DNA from: Citrobacter freundii
GTDB lineage: Bacteria; Bacteroidota; Bacteroidia; Chitinophagales; Chitinophagaceae
DNA: 64,000 bases
Reading direction: 5' to 3'
Assembly (NCBI GenBank): GCA_003243445.1
Contig: QFQQ01000021.1
Coordinates: 96,130 to 160,129 of the forward strand
Both the position numbers and the translations under genes were made by a program. Shown here piece by piece: positions 32,216-41,132 of the stretch. Below the pieces are notes generated by a model. That model saw only the letters and a list, made by a program, of their open reading frames with translations, was not told the DNA's origin and made no database searches. How positions within the stretch are numbered: the stretch's first letter is position 1; the number at the start of each line of letters is the position of its first letter.

Positions 32216-32851
32216 ATGAATCGGAACAATTTTTTTTATAGTGATTGGAGAGCCGATGATGAGGAAGAAGAGGAAAAAGAAGAGACCCCGAAATCCGACC
32301 TGATGATGTTCAGTAAAAGATTGGAAAAACACTTCTTTGACACACGCAGTATCTATCTGTGGGGTGTGGTGGATGATAAAAGTGCAAAAGATGTGGTGGC
32401 AAAACTCTTGTTGCTTGACGCAGACAAACCAGGCGAAGAGATCAAATTCTATATCAACAGCCCGGGTGGTGTTGTAACCAGCGGTATGGTGATGTATGAC
32501 ACTATGCAAATGATCAAAAGCCCGGTAAGCACGATCTGTATGGGTCTGGCGGCTTCTATGGGAAGCATTCTGCTCAGCGGTGGTAAAAAAGGCAAACGTT
32601 TTATCTACCCAAGCGGCGAAGTGATGATCCACCAGCCTTCACTGGGTGGCTATATCCGTGGAGTGAGTGCTGATCTGGAGATCCAGGCGCGTCAGACAAA
32701 ACGCGTGAAAGACATGGGTGCGAAGATCCTCGCAGATAATTGCGGTAAGTCAGTAGAGCAGATTCTAAAAGATTTCGACCGTGATTATTGGATGGACGCA
32801 CAGGAAGCAATTGAATATGGCATTGTTGATAAGATCGTTACTAAACTGTAA
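32216..32851 (+). CDS. clpP: ATP-dependent Clp protease proteolytic subunit (second paralogue)
   Basis: A 211-residue ClpP with all catalytic residues: Ser in GLAASMGSILLSGG, His in MIHQPSLGGYIRG, Asp in FDRDYWMDA. Its N-terminus is unusually acidic (DDEEEEEKEETP at about residues 14-25), unlike the first paralogue. Two intact ClpP subunits in one operon suggest a hetero-oligomeric chamber or alternative complexes (inference). It is followed by a hairpin whose T tract merges with the clpX promoter. Confidence 0.95.
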   Translation: MNRNNFFYSDWRADDEEEEEKEETPKSDLMMFSKRLEKHFFDTRSIYLWGVVDDKSAKDVVAKLLLLDADKPGEEIKFYINSPGGVVTSGMVMYDTMQMIKSPVSTICMGLAASMGSILLSGGKKGKRFIYPSGEVMIHQPSLGGYIRGVSADLEIQARQTKRVKDMGAKILADNCGKSVEQILKDFDRDYWMDAQEAIEYGIVDKIVTKL

Positions 32852-32888
32852 GAATCTAACTATCAACAATTTAAATAAGTTACAAGCA

Positions 32889-32923
32889 AAAACCGTCTTT
32901 CTCGGGACGGTTTTTTATTTTTG
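32889..32923 (+). promoter_or_regulatory. Terminator of clpP fused to the -7 element of clpX
   Basis: AAAACCGTC-TTTCTCG-GGACGG is followed by six T residues (about 32911-32916) and directly by TATTTTTG (32916-32923), which fits TAnnTTTG and lies 48 bp before the clpX ATG. The terminator and promoter therefore share bases. This suggests clpX has its own start. Confidence 0.65.
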
Positions 32924-32971
32924 TACCCGGATTCGTACCGTATTAGACACACAATATCTCAAGGAAAAAAC

Positions 32972-34225
32972 ATGGCTAAAAACATTTTGCATTGTTCCTT
33001 TTGCGGTCGCAGCCGCGATGAGGTCAAAATCCTGATTGCTGGCCAGGAGGGACATATCTGTGAGAACTGCGTCGAGCACGCACGGGAGATCATCGATCAG
33101 GAACTGATGGTAAGAGACGAGAAAGCGCCGAACAGCTCTTTCAAGCTTACGATCAAAAAACCGATCGAGATCAAAAAGTTTCTCGACGAATATGTGATCG
33201 GACAGGATGAGGCGAAGAAAGTACTGGCAGTGGCAGTGTATAACCACTACAAGCGCTTACAGCAAAGACCTGCTGTTGATCCCAATGCCGCCGGCAGTGA
33301 GATCGAGATCGAAAAAAGCAATATCATCATGGTGGGTGAAACCGGAACCGGTAAAACCCTTCTCGCCAAAAGCATCGCCCGGATGCTGAACGTTCCGTTC
33401 GCAATCGTGGACGCAACAGTGTTCACAGAAGCTGGCTATGTGGGTGAGGACGTGGAAAGCATTCTTACCAGGTTGCTGCAGGTTTGTAACTATGATGTAA
33501 ATGCTGCTGAAAAAGGTATCGTATATATCGATGAGATCGATAAGATCGCACGCAAGGGCGATAACCCTTCCATCACCCGCGATGTAAGCGGTGAAGGTGT
33601 GCAACAGGGAATGCTGAAGCTCCTGGAAGGTACTGACGTACTGGTGCCGCCTCAGGGAGGACGTAAGCATCCTGAGCAGAAGCTTATCAAGATCAATACA
33701 CAGAACATCCTCTTTATCTGCGGTGGTGCATTTGACGGCATCGACAAGATCATCGCCAGAAGAGTGCAGACCAATACGATCGGTTTCAACGTGGATAAAA
33801 CGCTTCAGGAAAATATGAAGAAAAACCTGCTGCGTTATGTGAATGCAACAGACCTGAAACAGTTCGGATTGATCCCTGAACTACTCGGACGTCTGCCGGT
33901 GGTTACACACCTTGATCCGCTGGACGCTGACACACTGAGAGCGATCCTTACACAACCGAAGAATGCCCTCATGAAGCAATACAAGAAGTTATTTGAACTG
34001 GAAGGCATTGAGCTGACCATCGAGGATGATGTACTTGACTTCATGGTTGAGCGAGCAGTTGAATACAAGCTCGGTGCGCGCGGTCTCCGAAGCATCTGCG
34101 AAGGCATACTGACAGACGCCATGTTTGAACTACCCTCTTCAAAAGACACACAGTTCACACTGGATCTTGATTATGCAAAACGTAAGTTTGATAAGAGCAA
34201 GCTCAGTCTGCTGAAAGTTGCGTAG
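32972..34225 (+). CDS. clpX: ATP-dependent Clp protease ATP-binding subunit ClpX
   Basis: A 417-residue AAA+ unfoldase that feeds ClpP. N-terminal zinc-binding domain with CSFCGRSRDE and CENCVEHA. Walker A GETGTGKTLLAK, Walker B IVYIDEIDKIA, the pore loop GYVGED, sensor regions and the ClpP-docking IGF loop (TNTIGFN) follow. Start is ATG 32972 (MAKNILHCSFCG); the frame is open upstream to 32921 but that part overlaps the promoter. Locus D3 begins at its stop. Confidence 0.97.
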   Translation: MAKNILHCSFCGRSRDEVKILIAGQEGHICENCVEHAREIIDQELMVRDEKAPNSSFKLTIKKPIEIKKFLDEYVIGQDEAKKVLAVAVYNHYKRLQQRPAVDPNAAGSEIEIEKSNIIMVGETGTGKTLLAKSIARMLNVPFAIVDATVFTEAGYVGEDVESILTRLLQVCNYDVNAAEKGIVYIDEIDKIARKGDNPSITRDVSGEGVQQGMLKLLEGTDVLVPPQGGRKHPEQKLIKINTQNILFICGGAFDGIDKIIARRVQTNTIGFNVDKTLQENMKKNLLRYVNATDLKQFGLIPELLGRLPVVTHLDPLDADTLRAILTQPKNALMKQYKKLFELEGIELTIEDDVLDFMVERAVEYKLGARGLRSICEGILTDAMFELPSSKDTQFTLDLDYAKRKFDKSKLSLLKVA

Positions 34226-34227
34226 GA

Positions 34228-34320
34228 AGTCAAAAGTAAAAAGTAAAAAAAGCCTCGCTTTAGGAGAAGTTGTCTCTTTGTAAGCGAGGCCTTTTTCTTT
34301 TTTATTTTGACTTTTGTCTT
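34228..34320. repeat. Family D inverted repeat D3 with nested terminator
   Basis: Outer arms 34228-34250 (GTCAAAA, GTAAAAA words) and 34295-34320 (complement) surround the perfect stem GCCTCGCTT/AAGCGAGGC (34252-34260 and 34282-34290) with a T tract after it. It lies directly after clpX. Confidence 0.8.
34252..34296 (+). terminator. Intrinsic terminator of clpX
   Basis: GCCTCGCTT and AAGCGAGGC pair around a 21-base loop, followed by CTTTTTC. It is nested inside D3. Confidence 0.75.
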
Positions 34321-34352
34321 TGAATATCTTTACTCATTAAACCTTCTTTTTT

Positions 34353-34499
34353 ATGCAGGAATTAATCGACAAGTTAAAAGCGGAAGCCGGCCTCACTGAT
34401 GAGCAGGCAAAAAAAGCAATTGAATCCATTAAAAATTATGTTGTTGAAAAGTTCCCGATGCTTGAGGGCGCGGTGGGCAGCTTGTTTGGTCAGGGATAA
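34353..34499 (+). CDS. Small helical protein, 48 residues
   Basis: ATG 34353 gives 48 residues, starting MQELIDKLKAEAGLTDEQAK and ending in VGSLFGQG. It is an amphipathic, mostly helical sequence with the LTDEQAKKAIESIKNYV pattern seen in small conserved Chitinophagaceae proteins (from memory, not checked). It is bracketed by D3 and D4. Function unknown. Coding is supported by the good codon pattern and clean start and stop between the two repeats. Confidence 0.65.
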   Translation: MQELIDKLKAEAGLTDEQAKKAIESIKNYVVEKFPMLEGAVGSLFGQG

Positions 34500-34502
34500 G
34501 CC

Positions 34503-34585
34503 GTAAGTAAAAAGTAAAAATTCAAAAGTCAAAAGGCCTTTTACTTTGCAAGCTTTTGACTTTTGAATTTTTACTTTTTATTTAT
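34503..34585. repeat. Family D inverted repeat, locus D4
   Basis: Arms 34503-34536 (GTAAAAA, TTCAAAA, GTCAAAA words) and 34551-34585 (complement) around a short centre with AAGGCCTTTTACTTTGCAAGC. It lies right after the stop of the 48-residue gene, between convergent small genes. Confidence 0.82.
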
Positions 34586-34608
34586 CTGTTATTTAAAACT
34601 TTCGATCA

Positions 34609-34734
34609 TCAACGAATCTCCCTGCACTTTCTTCCCCTCGGATTGTTTGCGGCTTCATAAGGAGACATTGCCCTGTTGCAGGCTTGTAATAAGATCATGG
34701 AAAATAGAACGGCCCAGATAATGCGTGTTTTCAT
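34609..34734 (-). CDS. Tiny lipoprotein, 41 residues
   Basis: ATG at 34732-34734 on the minus strand gives a 41-residue peptide: a hydrophobic signal (WAVLFSMILLQAC) with a lipobox LLQAC, then NRAMSPYEAANNPRGRKC and a stop. This looks like a very short lipoprotein of the kind common in Bacteroidota. Too small for certainty; the signal plus lipobox and the conserved-looking YEAANNP tail are the support. Confidence 0.5.
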   Translation of the reverse strand: MKTRIIWAVLFSMILLQACNRAMSPYEAANNPRGRKCREIR

Positions 34735-35171
34735 AGATATGAATTTGTATCGCTAATATAGATCAGGCCGGCCGCATCAGCGGTAAGATAACACGTGTGA
34801 AATGTGCTTTTCTTTTAAGGGAGTTTACGATTGAAATGCGTGGGATTAGTACCTATATTGACTTTAAGCGAGCATAAGATCAAGCTGTGATCATCCTTCT
34901 GCCCTACAGGTTTATTTTTACCGGTAAGGCAGGAAGAACGGGACGAAAGAACTTTAAAAGATGATCGCGCTTATATAACCAACTTGCTGGTTATAGCCTC
35001 AAAGCTGTTCGATGGCTGATGGCCGATTTCCTCTCTTTCGGGCTGAAGATCCTGCATCTTATCGACCATTTCATCGCTATATTACCGGATTATGTCCCTT
35101 CTATGGTGTTAAGTCGGTCATCGGCCATCGAACCACTATAATACTTTAACTGACAAGTTGGGTTATACAGA
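34735..35171. other. 437 bp intergenic region with repeat locus A6
   Basis: No gene is supported. A small hairpin ATAACCA-ACTTGC-TGGTTAT lies at 34976-34995, followed by the short family A locus A6 (35007-35135). The stretch 34740-34970 shows nothing I can interpret. Confidence 0.7.
35007..35135. repeat. Family A inverted repeat, locus A6 (short)
   Basis: Left arm 35007-35029 (TTCGATGGCTGATGGCCGAT) and right arm 35116-35135 (GGTCATCGGCCATCGAACCA), about 18 bp paired with mismatches and an 86 bp spacer. It lies between convergent genes. Confidence 0.7.
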
Positions 35172-36167
35172 TCAGGATCCGAGGATTGTTTCGATCCTTG
35201 TCAGCTCTTCATCGCTGAATGATAAATTGTTCAATGTATCAAGGTTATCATCCAGTTGCTTCACAGAACTTGCACCGATCAATACGCTGGTGATCCGTTT
35301 ATCTTTCAGTACCCAGGCGAGCGCCATCTGTGCAAGTGTTTGACCTCTTTCAACCGCCAGCTGATTTAACCTGGTGATCTGATCCAACTTGTCAGCTGTT
35401 ATGTCCTCTATTTTTAAAAATCCATGCGGATTAGCGGCTCTTGAATTTTCCGGGATCCCCTTGAGGTATTTATTGGTCAATAATCCCTGTGCCAATGGTG
35501 AAAAAGGAATGCAGCCAACACCATACTCTTCCAGTACATCCAGCAAACCATCCTCCACCCAACGGACGAACATCGAATACTTTGGCTGATGGATCACGCA
35601 GGGCGTTCCCAATTGTTTCAGTACAGCAAATGCTTTTCTTGATTCTTCCGCTGAATAGTTTGATATACCAACATACAATGCTTTACCGGATCGTACGATC
35701 TGATCAAGAGCCTGCATTGTTTCTTCTACCGGAGTATTGGGATCAGGACGATGGGAGTAAAAAATATCTACATAATCTAGGCCCATTCTTTTCAAGCTCT
35801 GATCAAGACTTGAGATCAGGTATTTTCGGGAGCCCCAGTCGCCATAAGGCCCGGGCCACATCGTATAACCTGCTTTTGTGGAAATGATCAACTCGTCACG
35901 CAGGTTTCCTTCAAAATCTTTCTTTAATATTTTACCAAAGTTCTCTTCTGCAGAACCCGGAGGCGGGCCATAATTATTCGCAAGATCAAAATGTGTTACA
36001 CCGCGATCGAATGCACGGCGGATAATGTCTTTGCTGTTTTTGAAATCATCAACAAAGCCGAAATTATGCCAGAGGCCAAGTGATACCGCCGGCAACAGCA
36101 GGCCACTTTTGCCGGAGCGCTTGTATTGCATCTTGTCATAGCGGGAAGCAGCGGGAGTATAAGACAT
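35172..36167 (-). CDS. Aldo/keto reductase, L-glyceraldehyde-3-phosphate reductase-like
   Basis: A 331-residue NADPH-dependent oxidoreductase of the AKR14/YghZ type. The N-terminus YDKMQYKRSGKSGLLLPAVS with LGLWHNFG is typical. Catalytic tetrad residues are Asp and Tyr in FDLANNYGPPPGSAEENFG, Lys in ISTKAGY and His in YSHRPDP. A C-terminal SVLIGASSVKQLDDN cofactor motif follows. Such enzymes reduce methylglyoxal or L-glyceraldehyde-3-phosphate; the actual substrate here is not known. It lies after the GH9 gene on the same strand, separated by locus C3. Confidence 0.9.
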   Translation of the reverse strand: MSYTPAASRYDKMQYKRSGKSGLLLPAVSLGLWHNFGFVDDFKNSKDIIRRAFDRGVTHFDLANNYGPPPGSAEENFGKILKKDFEGNLRDELIISTKAGYTMWPGPYGDWGSRKYLISSLDQSLKRMGLDYVDIFYSHRPDPNTPVEETMQALDQIVRSGKALYVGISNYSAEESRKAFAVLKQLGTPCVIHQPKYSMFVRWVEDGLLDVLEEYGVGCIPFSPLAQGLLTNKYLKGIPENSRAANPHGFLKIEDITADKLDQITRLNQLAVERGQTLAQMALAWVLKDKRITSVLIGASSVKQLDDNLDTLNNLSFSDEELTRIETILGS

Positions 36168-36191
36168 GAGTTGGTCGTTGGGGTTGTTTTA

Positions 36192-36365
36192 GAGTTTCAG
36201 GAGTTCCAGGGTTCCAAAAGTTCCAGAGGTTCCAGAGGTTATCCTGCGGAACGGAGCAAATTTAAGTTTTAAAAATTGAGAGACATTTCAAAATGTTCAG
36301 CACTTACAACCCGGAAAACCTATGAAACCTATGAAACTTCTGGAACCCCTGGAACTCCTGAAATC
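36192..36365. repeat. Family C inverted repeat, locus C3
   Basis: Left arm 36192-36235 (GGTTCCAGA-type words) and right arm 36315-36365 (GGAACCCCT, GAAACCTAT words). The left inner border GGTTATCCTGCGGAACGGAG resembles the border at C1 and C4. The outer end abuts the GH9 stop. Confidence 0.88.
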
Positions 36366-36374
36366 TTCTCCCTG

Positions 36375-38120
36375 TTACCTGCCTGCCATGAGTGCCTCGA
36401 GCGCGGCAGCAAGATAGACAAGTGGTGCATTCCAGTTGATGGCGATCTCGTTGGAAGCGTAAGAACAGGATTCATCAGTGTACATGGTTTCAGGCTCGGT
36501 ATAAGAATAAGTGCACTTGTCCTGTTTTATTGCCTGTGCATTCGGTCCACCAGCCAGCAACCCGGGGACAGGTGCAGCAATGCCATCAGCTACTGACAGA
36601 CGATGATGCGGATGTTGGGTCGACCTGCGTCCGATACCAGTGACAAAAGAATAACCAGTCGCATTTCTGCCCAACAGGTAGTCTATGTTTGAAAGTGCAT
36701 GATAAAGGTAGCTTGTATCGCCGCTAACGAAGAATGCATTGATCAGCAACCAGCCCTGGTTGGCTGCAAGCGAATTGCTGCCCCAGGTGAAATCTGTTTT
36801 GCTGCCGCCGATCACCGTACCAAAGGCATTCTTTGCTGCCAGCTTTACCAGATCGCCCGCGATACGAAGAACGGTGTCCTTCACAGGTTGTGATAACTCA
36901 TTTGCCAATGGCAGTTTTGCGGCAAACCTGATCAGACTAAAACCGCCAAGCATACCAACATTCGGCCAGGCAGGTAAATTCCTCGCCTGTCCATTGTATT
37001 TCCTGATCGCATCTGCATAAACGCCATTACCGGTAGTGATATATAATTCCACGGAAGCCCAGTACCATTCATCTTTAAACGAACGATCGCCATAACCGCC
37101 GGTGGTAATAGCAGGTTTGAACTGCTTATTCATTGCATCCTGGTTGTACTCCACCGATGGATTGGCAGTTGACCAGCTCCATGCTCTTACAGCAGCATTA
37201 AGACAGCTATCACTAAGCCCTGGCAGCTGCTTTTTATATTTTGTAAACACACGCGAAGCCTGCGCCATTACTGCTGTGAAGTCAAGCGCGGCCGCGGTGC
37301 TTTTCTGCACAACGTATCTTGGAACAGTTACTTTATCAGGCATTTCCATTCCACAGAAGCTTGCTTCCGTGCATTTGGTATACACTCCACCGTCTGCAGG
37401 ATCCTGCATTGAAAGCATCCAGCGAAGATTATAAAGCAGTTCGTCTAGCAGATCAGGAATGCCATTACCAGACTCTGGGATATTGGTGGAAAGCGAATCA
37501 AAATAATCAGGGAAATCTTCATACGCTGATAGCAAAGTACCCATCGTGATACCGGAGTTGACAATATATTTATTGTAATCACCGGCATCATACCAGCCCC
37601 CCGGTGTGGAGATCACTGTTCCCTCAGGGCGTTCTTTCGTGGCTGCGGATGCATGTACCAATACGGCTGTATCGGGATGCCCTTCCGGCCTTGCCCATTC
37701 TCCCGCATATTTTTTTTCCAACGGCATAGATGCCCGTTGATAATAAAACCCTTTCAATGCTGCAATGGCCACTTCACGGTTTACGGCCGGAGATATAGAA
37801 AAAAAGGCTACGCTATCAAGTCCCGGAACGACGAGCTTATAATTTCCCGCAGCCGAAAGTGGCGCAACATCTGCCCGCTGACACACCAGCCCGGAATTGG
37901 AAGAGGCCATTGGTTCAGTCAGTTTACCTTCGATCACCTGTTTATTATCCGGCACTGACACCACATAAAAACGATCACTCTTCCCTCCTGTTACGATTAT
38001 TGTTTTAGGAGCATTCGGATAAAATCCCAATTGATTGCATGATACCGATGGTGGTTGAGCAACAGCGCGAAGCGATAACATCATCACAATAAGCAGCGTG
38101 CTTCTGAAAGAGATTGTCAT
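36375..38120 (-). CDS. Glycoside hydrolase family 9 (endoglucanase-type)
   Basis: A 581-residue secreted glycosidase with a signal peptide (LLIVMMLSLRAVAQP), an N-terminal Ig-like CelD_N domain (about 22-105, starting VSCNQLGFYPNAPK) and the (alpha/alpha)6 catalytic domain. Catalytic Asp residues are in GGWYDAGDYNKYIVN. The distal conserved His region is GRRSTQHPHHRLSVAD and the proton donor Glu is in YASNEIAINWNAPLVY. It probably cuts beta-1,4-glucans in the periplasm or outside. No carbohydrate-binding module or T9SS domain is seen. A symporter gene lies upstream on the same strand. Confidence 0.92.
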   Translation of the reverse strand: MTISFRSTLLIVMMLSLRAVAQPPSVSCNQLGFYPNAPKTIIVTGGKSDRFYVVSVPDNKQVIEGKLTEPMASSNSGLVCQRADVAPLSAAGNYKLVVPGLDSVAFFSISPAVNREVAIAALKGFYYQRASMPLEKKYAGEWARPEGHPDTAVLVHASAATKERPEGTVISTPGGWYDAGDYNKYIVNSGITMGTLLSAYEDFPDYFDSLSTNIPESGNGIPDLLDELLYNLRWMLSMQDPADGGVYTKCTEASFCGMEMPDKVTVPRYVVQKSTAAALDFTAVMAQASRVFTKYKKQLPGLSDSCLNAAVRAWSWSTANPSVEYNQDAMNKQFKPAITTGGYGDRSFKDEWYWASVELYITTGNGVYADAIRKYNGQARNLPAWPNVGMLGGFSLIRFAAKLPLANELSQPVKDTVLRIAGDLVKLAAKNAFGTVIGGSKTDFTWGSNSLAANQGWLLINAFFVSGDTSYLYHALSNIDYLLGRNATGYSFVTGIGRRSTQHPHHRLSVADGIAAPVPGLLAGGPNAQAIKQDKCTYSYTEPETMYTDESCSYASNEIAINWNAPLVYLAAALEALMAGR

Positions 38121-38126
38121 ATCCAA

Positions 38127-38172
38127 TAACCGTTTAGAAGTAGTATGATTCGGAGTAAAAAGTTAACGGTTA
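38127..38172. promoter_or_regulatory. Inverted repeat upstream of the GH9 gene
   Basis: ATAACCGTT at 38127-38135 and AACGGTTAT at 38164-38172 are exact 9 bp complements, 28 bp apart, directly before the GH9 start. It could be an operator for sugar-responsive control or a small hairpin; no regulator gene is nearby. Confidence 0.35.
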
Positions 38173-38319
38173 TCCGTAAAACTTATTTTATAAAGTTATC
38201 CATTCCCGGCTACTTCAGCATTTTTTTAAGAAATCCGGTAAGGTTCGCGTCGAGCTGCTTATGTTCATAAGAAACAGACGCTGACAGCTACCGCTACCGA
38301 ATTGTTCAAACCATATTAC

Positions 38320-40146
38320 TCAATCTTCCAGCTTATCCCACCAGGTCCGTTTCAGGAGAGTAATGATAACGGCCAGTATCACCACAGTTATAAGCAACGG
38401 AAGTTTTAACCAAAGCACAATGAACATAGGAAGAACAGTCAGGCAGCATTGTCCGATGATGCCCAATACAACATTGAACATATCCAATCCAAATCGTTTG
38501 TTTGGCCGGAACTGAGGATCATCTTTCATCACCTGTTCATGAACAGGTTTCCAGAAGCCCCATGGCCTTACCGTTTTATAAAAATTTTTGAGCAGCTGTA
38601 TATCGGTAGCAGGTGCTGCATATGTTCCGGCAAAACAACCGGCGAGCGAGATCACGAATAACAATGGCCAGTAATAAAGCGCCAATGTATCCGGAAATAT
38701 AACCGGGAATACAACCGCGGCAATAATACCTGATGCCATTCCCCAGAAAAATCCGTTTGCATTGAAACGCCACCAATACCATTTCAACAAATTTGCAGCG
38801 ATATATCCTCCATACAATCCGCTCACGATCCATTGCAATACACTGTTCACATCCTTTGCATAGAAGCCGAGGATGATCCCCAAAATCACCACTATAATAC
38901 CCGCGAGATAATTCATCGAGATCACCTTGCGGGTGGAAGCGATCGGGTTGACATACTTCAGGTAAATATCATTCACGATATATGCCTGCGCGGCATTGAG
39001 CGTTCCTGAAAAAGTTCCCATAAATGCACCAAGCAGACCTGTCAAAACCAGTCCTAAAATACCGGCCGGCAAAAATCCGTTGATCGTAGCCGGCAATATT
39101 CTTTCAAAATCAGTTTGATCACCGGCTTGCAGATTCATCTGATCATAATACAATAATGCAAGTACAGTGAGCCCAATGATGAGCGAATACCGGATCGGCA
39201 ATAAGATGATCGATACAAAACCGCTCATCCTGGACGCGTCTTTTGGTGAACGTGTGGAGAGGATCTTTTGCATATCATAGTTTGGCGCAGGTCCGGCAAG
39301 ACTTGCGAACACACCTTTGAACAACATCATCATAAAAAAGAAACCAAATACACCAAAGCCATCCGCTGCTATCTTTTTATTCGCATCGGGTGCGATGCCA
39401 CTCCAATCCAGATCCAGGTTCCAGCCAAAGAATGGGTTCTCCCAGCCCTTCGGTATATTCAGCGGATGATGTTTCAAATGGATCATGGCGATGACCGCAA
39501 CAGAGATACAGGCTATTGATATGATGATATACTTGATAAAATCTCCCAGCACAATGCTATGCATACCGCCAAGTATAGAATAGAACATAGCGAACAGCGT
39601 GAATACGATACCATAGAAATGCGGAACAAATTCCGGTGAGATGTGGAAAGGTATATAGGGACTAACGACATCCCAGGGAATAAATATTTCAATGAATTTA
39701 CCAAGGCCAACAAATCCATAGGCCAGAAATCCGAGACAGCTCAGTAAGGCGAATGCAACAACTACTGTATGCGAACCGGTCACACCCCGCCCGTCTCCAC
39801 CAAACCTGGTCCGCAGCCATTCAGCTCCTGTAGTGGCATTGGAACGGCGCAGCCATTTGGACAGGAACATCATCAGGAATACCTGGTTGAAAACCGGCCA
39901 GAGCCAGGGTATCCAGATACTTTTCATCCCGTACACAAAACAAAGTGCCACCATCCACATTGTGCCACTGATATCAAACATATCCGAGGCGTTGCTCATG
40001 CCAAGCATATACCAGGGCAGCTTTTTACCTGCCATCAGGTAGCTTTCCTTGTTTTGCCTGGCCTTCTTCCTCAATACCCAACCAATGATGACCATGGTAG
40101 CGAGGTAAAGGATAACGATGCCTGCATCAAGGACTGTTAATTTCAT
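38320..40146 (-). CDS. Sodium:solute symporter (SSS family)
   Basis: A 608-residue protein with about 13-15 hydrophobic segments, of the LeuT-fold SSS family. Conserved motifs are SYLMAGKKLPWYMLGMSNAS near the N-terminus and GLLGAFMGTFSGTLNAAQAYI in the middle. Likely imports a sugar or organic solute with sodium. The location next to a GH9 glycosidase suggests a sugar product (inference). The start is ATG 40144-40146 (MKLTVLDAGIVILYL); the frame extends upstream to 40284 but those residues do not look like part of the family. Confidence 0.9.
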   Translation of the reverse strand: MKLTVLDAGIVILYLATMVIIGWVLRKKARQNKESYLMAGKKLPWYMLGMSNASDMFDISGTMWMVALCFVYGMKSIWIPWLWPVFNQVFLMMFLSKWLRRSNATTGAEWLRTRFGGDGRGVTGSHTVVVAFALLSCLGFLAYGFVGLGKFIEIFIPWDVVSPYIPFHISPEFVPHFYGIVFTLFAMFYSILGGMHSIVLGDFIKYIIISIACISVAVIAMIHLKHHPLNIPKGWENPFFGWNLDLDWSGIAPDANKKIAADGFGVFGFFFMMMLFKGVFASLAGPAPNYDMQKILSTRSPKDASRMSGFVSIILLPIRYSLIIGLTVLALLYYDQMNLQAGDQTDFERILPATINGFLPAGILGLVLTGLLGAFMGTFSGTLNAAQAYIVNDIYLKYVNPIASTRKVISMNYLAGIIVVILGIILGFYAKDVNSVLQWIVSGLYGGYIAANLLKWYWWRFNANGFFWGMASGIIAAVVFPVIFPDTLALYYWPLLFVISLAGCFAGTYAAPATDIQLLKNFYKTVRPWGFWKPVHEQVMKDDPQFRPNKRFGLDMFNVVLGIIGQCCLTVLPMFIVLWLKLPLLITVVILAVIITLLKRTWWDKLED

Positions 40147-40286
40147 TCGAGAATATACAATTTCTTTTGATGCAGTATCATTCCCTGATTTTAAATTTGG
40201 CTGCAGGAGAAGGAATCCGCCCCCCGACCTTGCCTGAACGACCGCTGCATGATGTTCTTTACTAATTATTTGTTGACCGGACAATC

Positions 40287-40333
40287 AAGGGTTATGATTA
40301 GTCTCTGACTAATTATCGGCTTCTGCGAAGCCG
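40287..40333 (+). repeat. Left REP of the RAYT unit
   Basis: AAGGGTTATGATTAGTCTCT followed by GACTAATTATCGG and the GGCTTCTGCGAAGCC hairpin. One base differs from the complement of the right REP (T versus C in ATTATCGG). Confidence 0.85.
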
Positions 40334-40368
40334 GCGCATGCAAATTACAGAGGGTAGCGATGCTTTAC

Positions 40369-40926
40369 TCAAATAAGAAAATCCACATCAAGTAACCCGC
40401 ATTTCTTTCCGTAGTGATAGTCCCGTGCGCTATTATACAGGTATTCCCAAGGCTGGGATACTATTCCAGCCTCCACCGGATTATTATGAATATAATCGAT
40501 CTTTTGAAATGCAAAAGGGCCGCTGTATAATTCTTCCGGATGATTATCCTGCCGCCAAAACTGATACTCGCAATTTCTAAGATTCACGTTACCGTGTTCA
40601 GCAAAAATCTGTAACATCCATTTCCTGCGGCTTTCTTTCTGATTATCTCTTATTGCTTTTAGTAAGCGATTGGCAGTGAACTTTTTGAAATCACGGAGAA
40701 CATCGCTTAGGTCTTTATTTTTTGCTGCGGCCACGATGTGAAAATGATTACTCATGAGACACCATGCATGAAGCCTTAGTCCTTTGTACTGTTGACAGTG
40801 GCGGAGACTATCAAGTAGGATACTCCTGTACAATTCACGAGTGAAGACATCAACCCATTCAACCACGGTCAATGTTAGAAAATGTGGCGCTGCCTGGTTC
40901 CGGATTTTGTAACCGCCTATAAGCAT
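40369..40926 (-). CDS. REP-associated tyrosine transposase (IS200-like Y1 domain)
   Basis: A 185-residue single-strand DNA transposase-like protein. The HUH motif is visible as SNHFHIV (about residues 59-65) after LHAWCLM. C-terminal DYIHNNPVEAGIVSQPWEYL is the signature region with the catalytic Tyr nearby, and YNSARDYHYG follows. Length and motifs fit RAYTs, domesticated relatives of IS200/IS605 TnpA that act on REP hairpins. It appears intact. The gene is flanked by two inverted REPs that share the same hairpins. Confidence 0.92.
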   Translation of the reverse strand: MLIGGYKIRNQAAPHFLTLTVVEWVDVFTRELYRSILLDSLRHCQQYKGLRLHAWCLMSNHFHIVAAAKNKDLSDVLRDFKKFTANRLLKAIRDNQKESRRKWMLQIFAEHGNVNLRNCEYQFWRQDNHPEELYSGPFAFQKIDYIHNNPVEAGIVSQPWEYLYNSARDYHYGKKCGLLDVDFLI

Positions 40927-41044
40927 ATTTTATCTTTATGCTAAGAAACAGTTTGGCCATTGCAGAACAATGGGATTTTGACGACGGAAAAATGTTTTTT
41001 CAACGGGCATTTAGCGATGCCACTCTTTTTACTTTGAAACCGGA

Positions 41045-41091
41045 CGGCTTCTGCGAAGCCGATGATTAGTCAGAGACTAATCATAACCCTT
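41045..41091 (-). repeat. Right REP of the RAYT unit
   Basis: Reverse complement of the left REP with a single mismatch. Directly outside it (41101-41124) are ATCCGTG, ATCCGTA and GTCCGCA words with 7 bp period. Confidence 0.85.
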
Positions 41092-41132
41092 AGTTATTTG
41101 TTATCCGTGATCCGTAGTCCGCATAAACAACA

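Larger units (their letters stand above)
40287..41091. mobile_element. REP-associated tyrosine transposase unit (RAYT with inverted REPs)
   Basis: An 805 bp unit bounded by two inverted 47 bp copies (40287-40333 and 41045-41091, 46/47 identical). Each contains two small hairpins, TTAGTC-TCT-GACTAA and CGGCTT-CTGCG-AAGCCG. Between them lies a Y1-transposase gene. This is the arrangement of RAYT loci with flanking REPs. Confidence 0.85.
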
